NCBI GenBank assembly: GCA_946481605.1
Contig: CAMLPA010000103.1
Location: 1 to 9,523, forward strand
Source of the DNA: an uncultured Flavihumibacter sp.
GTDB taxonomy: Bacteria > Bacteroidota > Bacteroidia > Chitinophagales > Chitinophagaceae
DNA: 9,523 nucleotides
Direction: 5' to 3'
Made by a program: the position numbers and the translations under genes. Numbering within the stretch: position 1 is the stretch's first letter; every line of letters starts with the position of its first letter. Positions 8,348-9,523 of this stretch are shown here, in pieces. The notes beneath the pieces were generated by a model that did not search any database, was not told the DNA's origin, and worked only from the letters and a program-made list of their open reading frames with translations.

Positions 8348-8575
8348 TTAGGCAACTACTTCAACCAGGATGTTCTCTGCTTCATTTAAACGGAGGCTCA
8401 GGGTGTATCCTGCCACGGAAACAGAGATCGGATCTCCCATGAAAGCCACTTGTTCCACCCTGATCTCTTCACCCGGGATACAACCCATCTCCATAAGTTT
8501 AATGAAAATATCGTCCTTCTCAAAAGACCTGATGATCGCCTTAGTGCCTGCCGTAAGTTGTGATAGCTTTTTCAT
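8348..8575 (-). CDS. feoA: FeoA-domain protein (ferrous iron transport accessory)
   Basis: This 75-residue protein is a free-standing FeoA domain, a small SH3-like beta barrel that in characterised systems binds and assists the FeoB ferrous iron permease at the cytoplasmic face. Visible signs are the LSQLTAGTKAIIRSF opening (4-18), the KLMEMGCIPGEEIRV core (26-40, the family's L.xMG..PG pattern), GDPISVSVAGYTLSLR (47-62) and a closing VEV strand. I chose the ATG at 8575 (MKKLSQL) because it starts at the domain; the frame runs on upstream to 8677, where it would overlap ybeY head to head. No feoB is in the window, so its partner must be encoded elsewhere, and pairing with nadD is unusual. Some FeoA-like proteins act as regulators instead, so the role is inferred. 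Confidence 0.9.
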   Translation of the reverse strand: MKKLSQLTAGTKAIIRSFEKDDIFIKLMEMGCIPGEEIRVEQVAFMGDPISVSVAGYTLSLRLNEAENILVEVVA

Positions 8576-8669
8576 CTGTTTGCTTTTACATTTAATGAGA
8601 CTTCCCGGATGCCCGCCTTTGTTAAAGGATTCCTGAGCGAATGTACCGGGTATTTCCGAATTTTGAAGC

Positions 8670-9110
8670 ATGAACAATTCCTCTGCAAAAGTAACCTTTC
8701 ATTTTCTCGACGTAAAATTTCCGTTTCGGAACAGGACCCGGTTGAAGAATTTCCTTGTGAAGATGTTTGAATTAGAAGGGAAGGAAGTGGAAAGCCTTCA
8801 GTATATATTCTGTAGTGACGAGCACTTACTGCAAATGAACCGGGATTTCCTTCAGCACGACTATTATACGGACATCATTACATTCGACCTTTCCCCTGCT
8901 AAGAACGACCCAACTTCGGGAGAACTATATATCAGCGTTGACCGGGTGAAGGACAATGCGATAAACTTCGACTCCTCCTTTGAAAGAGAACTTCACCGGG
9001 TGGTGTTTCACGGTGTTTTGCACCTTATTGGCTATAAAGATAAGTCTGAAAAGGACCAGAAGTTGATGAGAAAGAAGGAAGATCAATACCTGAACATCTA
9101 TTTTAGTTAA
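8670..9110 (+). CDS. ybeY: Endoribonuclease YbeY (rRNA maturation factor)
   Basis: YbeY is a zinc-dependent single-strand endoribonuclease involved in 16S rRNA 3'-end maturation and 70S ribosome quality control. The 146-residue product has the family's central region: LQYIFCSDEHLLQMNRDFLQHDYYTDIITFDL (residues 43-74) and GELYISVDRV (84-93). The metal motif is HGVLHLIGYKD (114-124). In most bacteria the motif is H-x3-H-x5-H; here His114 and His118 are present, but the third ligand position is Asp124. I recall GYKD as common in Bacteroidetes YbeY, so this is likely a lineage trait and not damage. The ATG at 8670 begins 94 bp from the divergent feoA start. The TAA stop at 9108-9110 abuts the first parS-like palindrome with no gap. 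Confidence 0.96.
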   Translation: MNNSSAKVTFHFLDVKFPFRNRTRLKNFLVKMFELEGKEVESLQYIFCSDEHLLQMNRDFLQHDYYTDIITFDLSPAKNDPTSGELYISVDRVKDNAINFDSSFERELHRVVFHGVLHLIGYKDKSEKDQKLMRKKEDQYLNIYFS

Positions 9111-9126
9111 TGTTCCACGTGGAACA
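9111..9126. other. parS-like ParB-binding site 1
   Basis: TGTTCCACGTGGAACA is a perfect 16-bp palindrome directly after the ybeY stop. It matches the canonical chromosomal parS (TGTTTCACGTGAAACA) at 14 of 16 positions; the two differences are the symmetric T-to-C and A-to-G pair. ParB binding at such sites drives chromosome segregation and loading of SMC. Confidence 0.85.
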
Positions 9127-9219
9127 GTTGTTAACAGGGTATATTTCGTTTGATTTCTATTGATAATCAGTGTTTAAGTTGAAATTGACCGTAGTTTATA
9201 GGCCTTAAATTGATCTGGA

Positions 9220-9251
9220 TGTGAATAAAGTCGCGCTATAATAGATTCACA
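9220..9251. repeat. Inverted repeat TGTGAAT-N18-ATTCACA including a DnaA-box match
   Basis: The 7-base arms at 9220-9226 and 9245-9251 are exact complements around an 18-base spacer. The left arm plus two bases (TGTGAATAA) is, on the - strand, TTATTCACA, an exact fit to the DnaA consensus TTATNCACA. The right arm lacks the outer TT. It lies between parS-like sites 1 and 2. A DnaA-related site or a dimeric regulator operator are both possible. Confidence 0.35.
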
Positions 9252-9294
9252 CTTCTCTATTAAACAGCATTTAATTAGTCAATTGAGAGAGGAA

Positions 9295-9310
9295 TGTTCC
9301 ACGTGGAACA
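9295..9310. other. parS-like ParB-binding site 2
   Basis: This is an exact second copy of TGTTCCACGTGGAACA, starting 184 bp after the start of the first. Flanking bases are not conserved between copies, so the 16-mer itself is what is maintained. Confidence 0.85.
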
Positions 9311-9351
9311 CGCTTTAATTTTGCTATCGGTATCATTTCCTTAAAAACAAT

Positions 9352-9367
9352 TGTTCCACGTGGAACG
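9352..9367. other. parS-like ParB-binding site 3
   Basis: TGTTCCACGTGGAACG differs from the other two copies only in the last base, keeping the 14-bp palindromic core GTTCCACGTGGAAC. It starts 57 bp after site 2. Clustering of three copies makes chance occurrence very unlikely. Confidence 0.82.
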
Positions 9368-9523
9368 TTGAGAGAAGTTAGGAGCATACCCCCTTTAAAG
9401 CACTATGAATTGGCAAAGAATGCAGTGTAAATAGGAGTATCAATTCGCATTATTTACCATTAAAGTTTCTTTAGTAAGATCGTGTTTTCTCAATCTTCTT
9501 TTAAGGTTTCAACCTAATTATGC

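Larger units (their letters stand above)
9127..9523. other. Gene-free AT-rich region with parS-like sites, possible origin-proximal DNA
   Basis: No convincing coding frame or RNA gene is visible in these 397 bases. The region contains two of the three parS-like palindromes, a DnaA-box-like TGTGAATAA (9220-9228, complement TTATTCACA) and an inverted repeat built on it. TAATTTTG at 9316-9323 fits the Bacteroidetes -7 promoter element TAnnTTTG, but no good TTTG lies at the right distance upstream. TTGAGAGA occurs at 9283-9290 and 9368-9375, close to sites 2 and 3. A gene such as mnmG, which often follows ybeY in this phylum, may begin beyond the window; the leader could lie here. Confidence 0.5.

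Noticed and set aside
8576..8677. Longer FeoA start at 8677
   Set aside because: It would overlap the ybeY start and add 34 residues before a complete FeoA domain.
9111..9367. Repeated palindromes as a CRISPR array or transposon ends
   Set aside because: The repeats are short, perfectly palindromic, unevenly spaced (184 and 57 bp) and lack target-site duplications or transposase; parS explains them better.

Overview
The window looks like a chromosomal housekeeping segment from a member of the Bacteroidetes, probably a Chitinophagaceae-like organism. The evidence is a Rho factor with a long charged insertion near its N-terminus, an IPExxxVDY-family protein, an M28-type peptidase ending in a PDZ domain, a short pterin dehydratase, a free-standing FeoA, a YbeY with the sequence HGxLHLxGYKD, and weak Shine-Dalgarno signals. 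No phage, transposon, CRISPR array, tRNA or rRNA is visible.

Layout. (1) Positions 1-1711, + strand, read as a tight operon: the C-terminal end of a PDZ-containing peptidase, an IPExxxVDY protein, a 4a-hydroxytetrahydrobiopterin dehydratase and a lipoprotein, with gaps of 15 and 17 bp and then an ATGA overlap. (2) A small two-helix membrane protein on the - strand overlaps the lipoprotein gene tail to tail by 14 bp. A strong hairpin terminator separates it from rho, also on the - strand. (3) A 354-bp AT-rich divergent spacer carries a perfect 16-bp palindrome. It is followed on the + strand by asnS and, 21 bp later, a 2-oxoglutarate/Fe(II)-type oxygenase that ends at a hairpin terminator. (4) A two-domain chromate-transporter-family gene (+) runs 6 bp into the end of nadD (-). 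A feoA gene (-) lies 10 bp upstream of nadD. (5) ybeY (+) diverges from feoA.

The most striking part is the last 413 bases. Directly after the ybeY stop codon, and twice more within 257 bp, is the palindrome TGTTCCACGTGGAACA (third copy one base off). It matches the ParB-binding parS consensus with two symmetric changes. The copies lie in gene-free DNA with a DnaA-box-like 9-mer that forms one arm of an inverted repeat. The likeliest reading is a chromosomal centromere (parS) cluster in the origin-proximal part of the chromosome. In related genomes mnmG commonly follows ybeY, so its start may lie just beyond the window; this is inference.

Functionally the genes cover transcription termination (Rho), Asn-tRNA charging (AsnRS), NAD synthesis (NadD), rRNA maturation (YbeY), pterin recycling, iron uptake (FeoA) and anion export (Chr). 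I see ordinary core genes with a few unusual details. I do not see a new multi-gene system.
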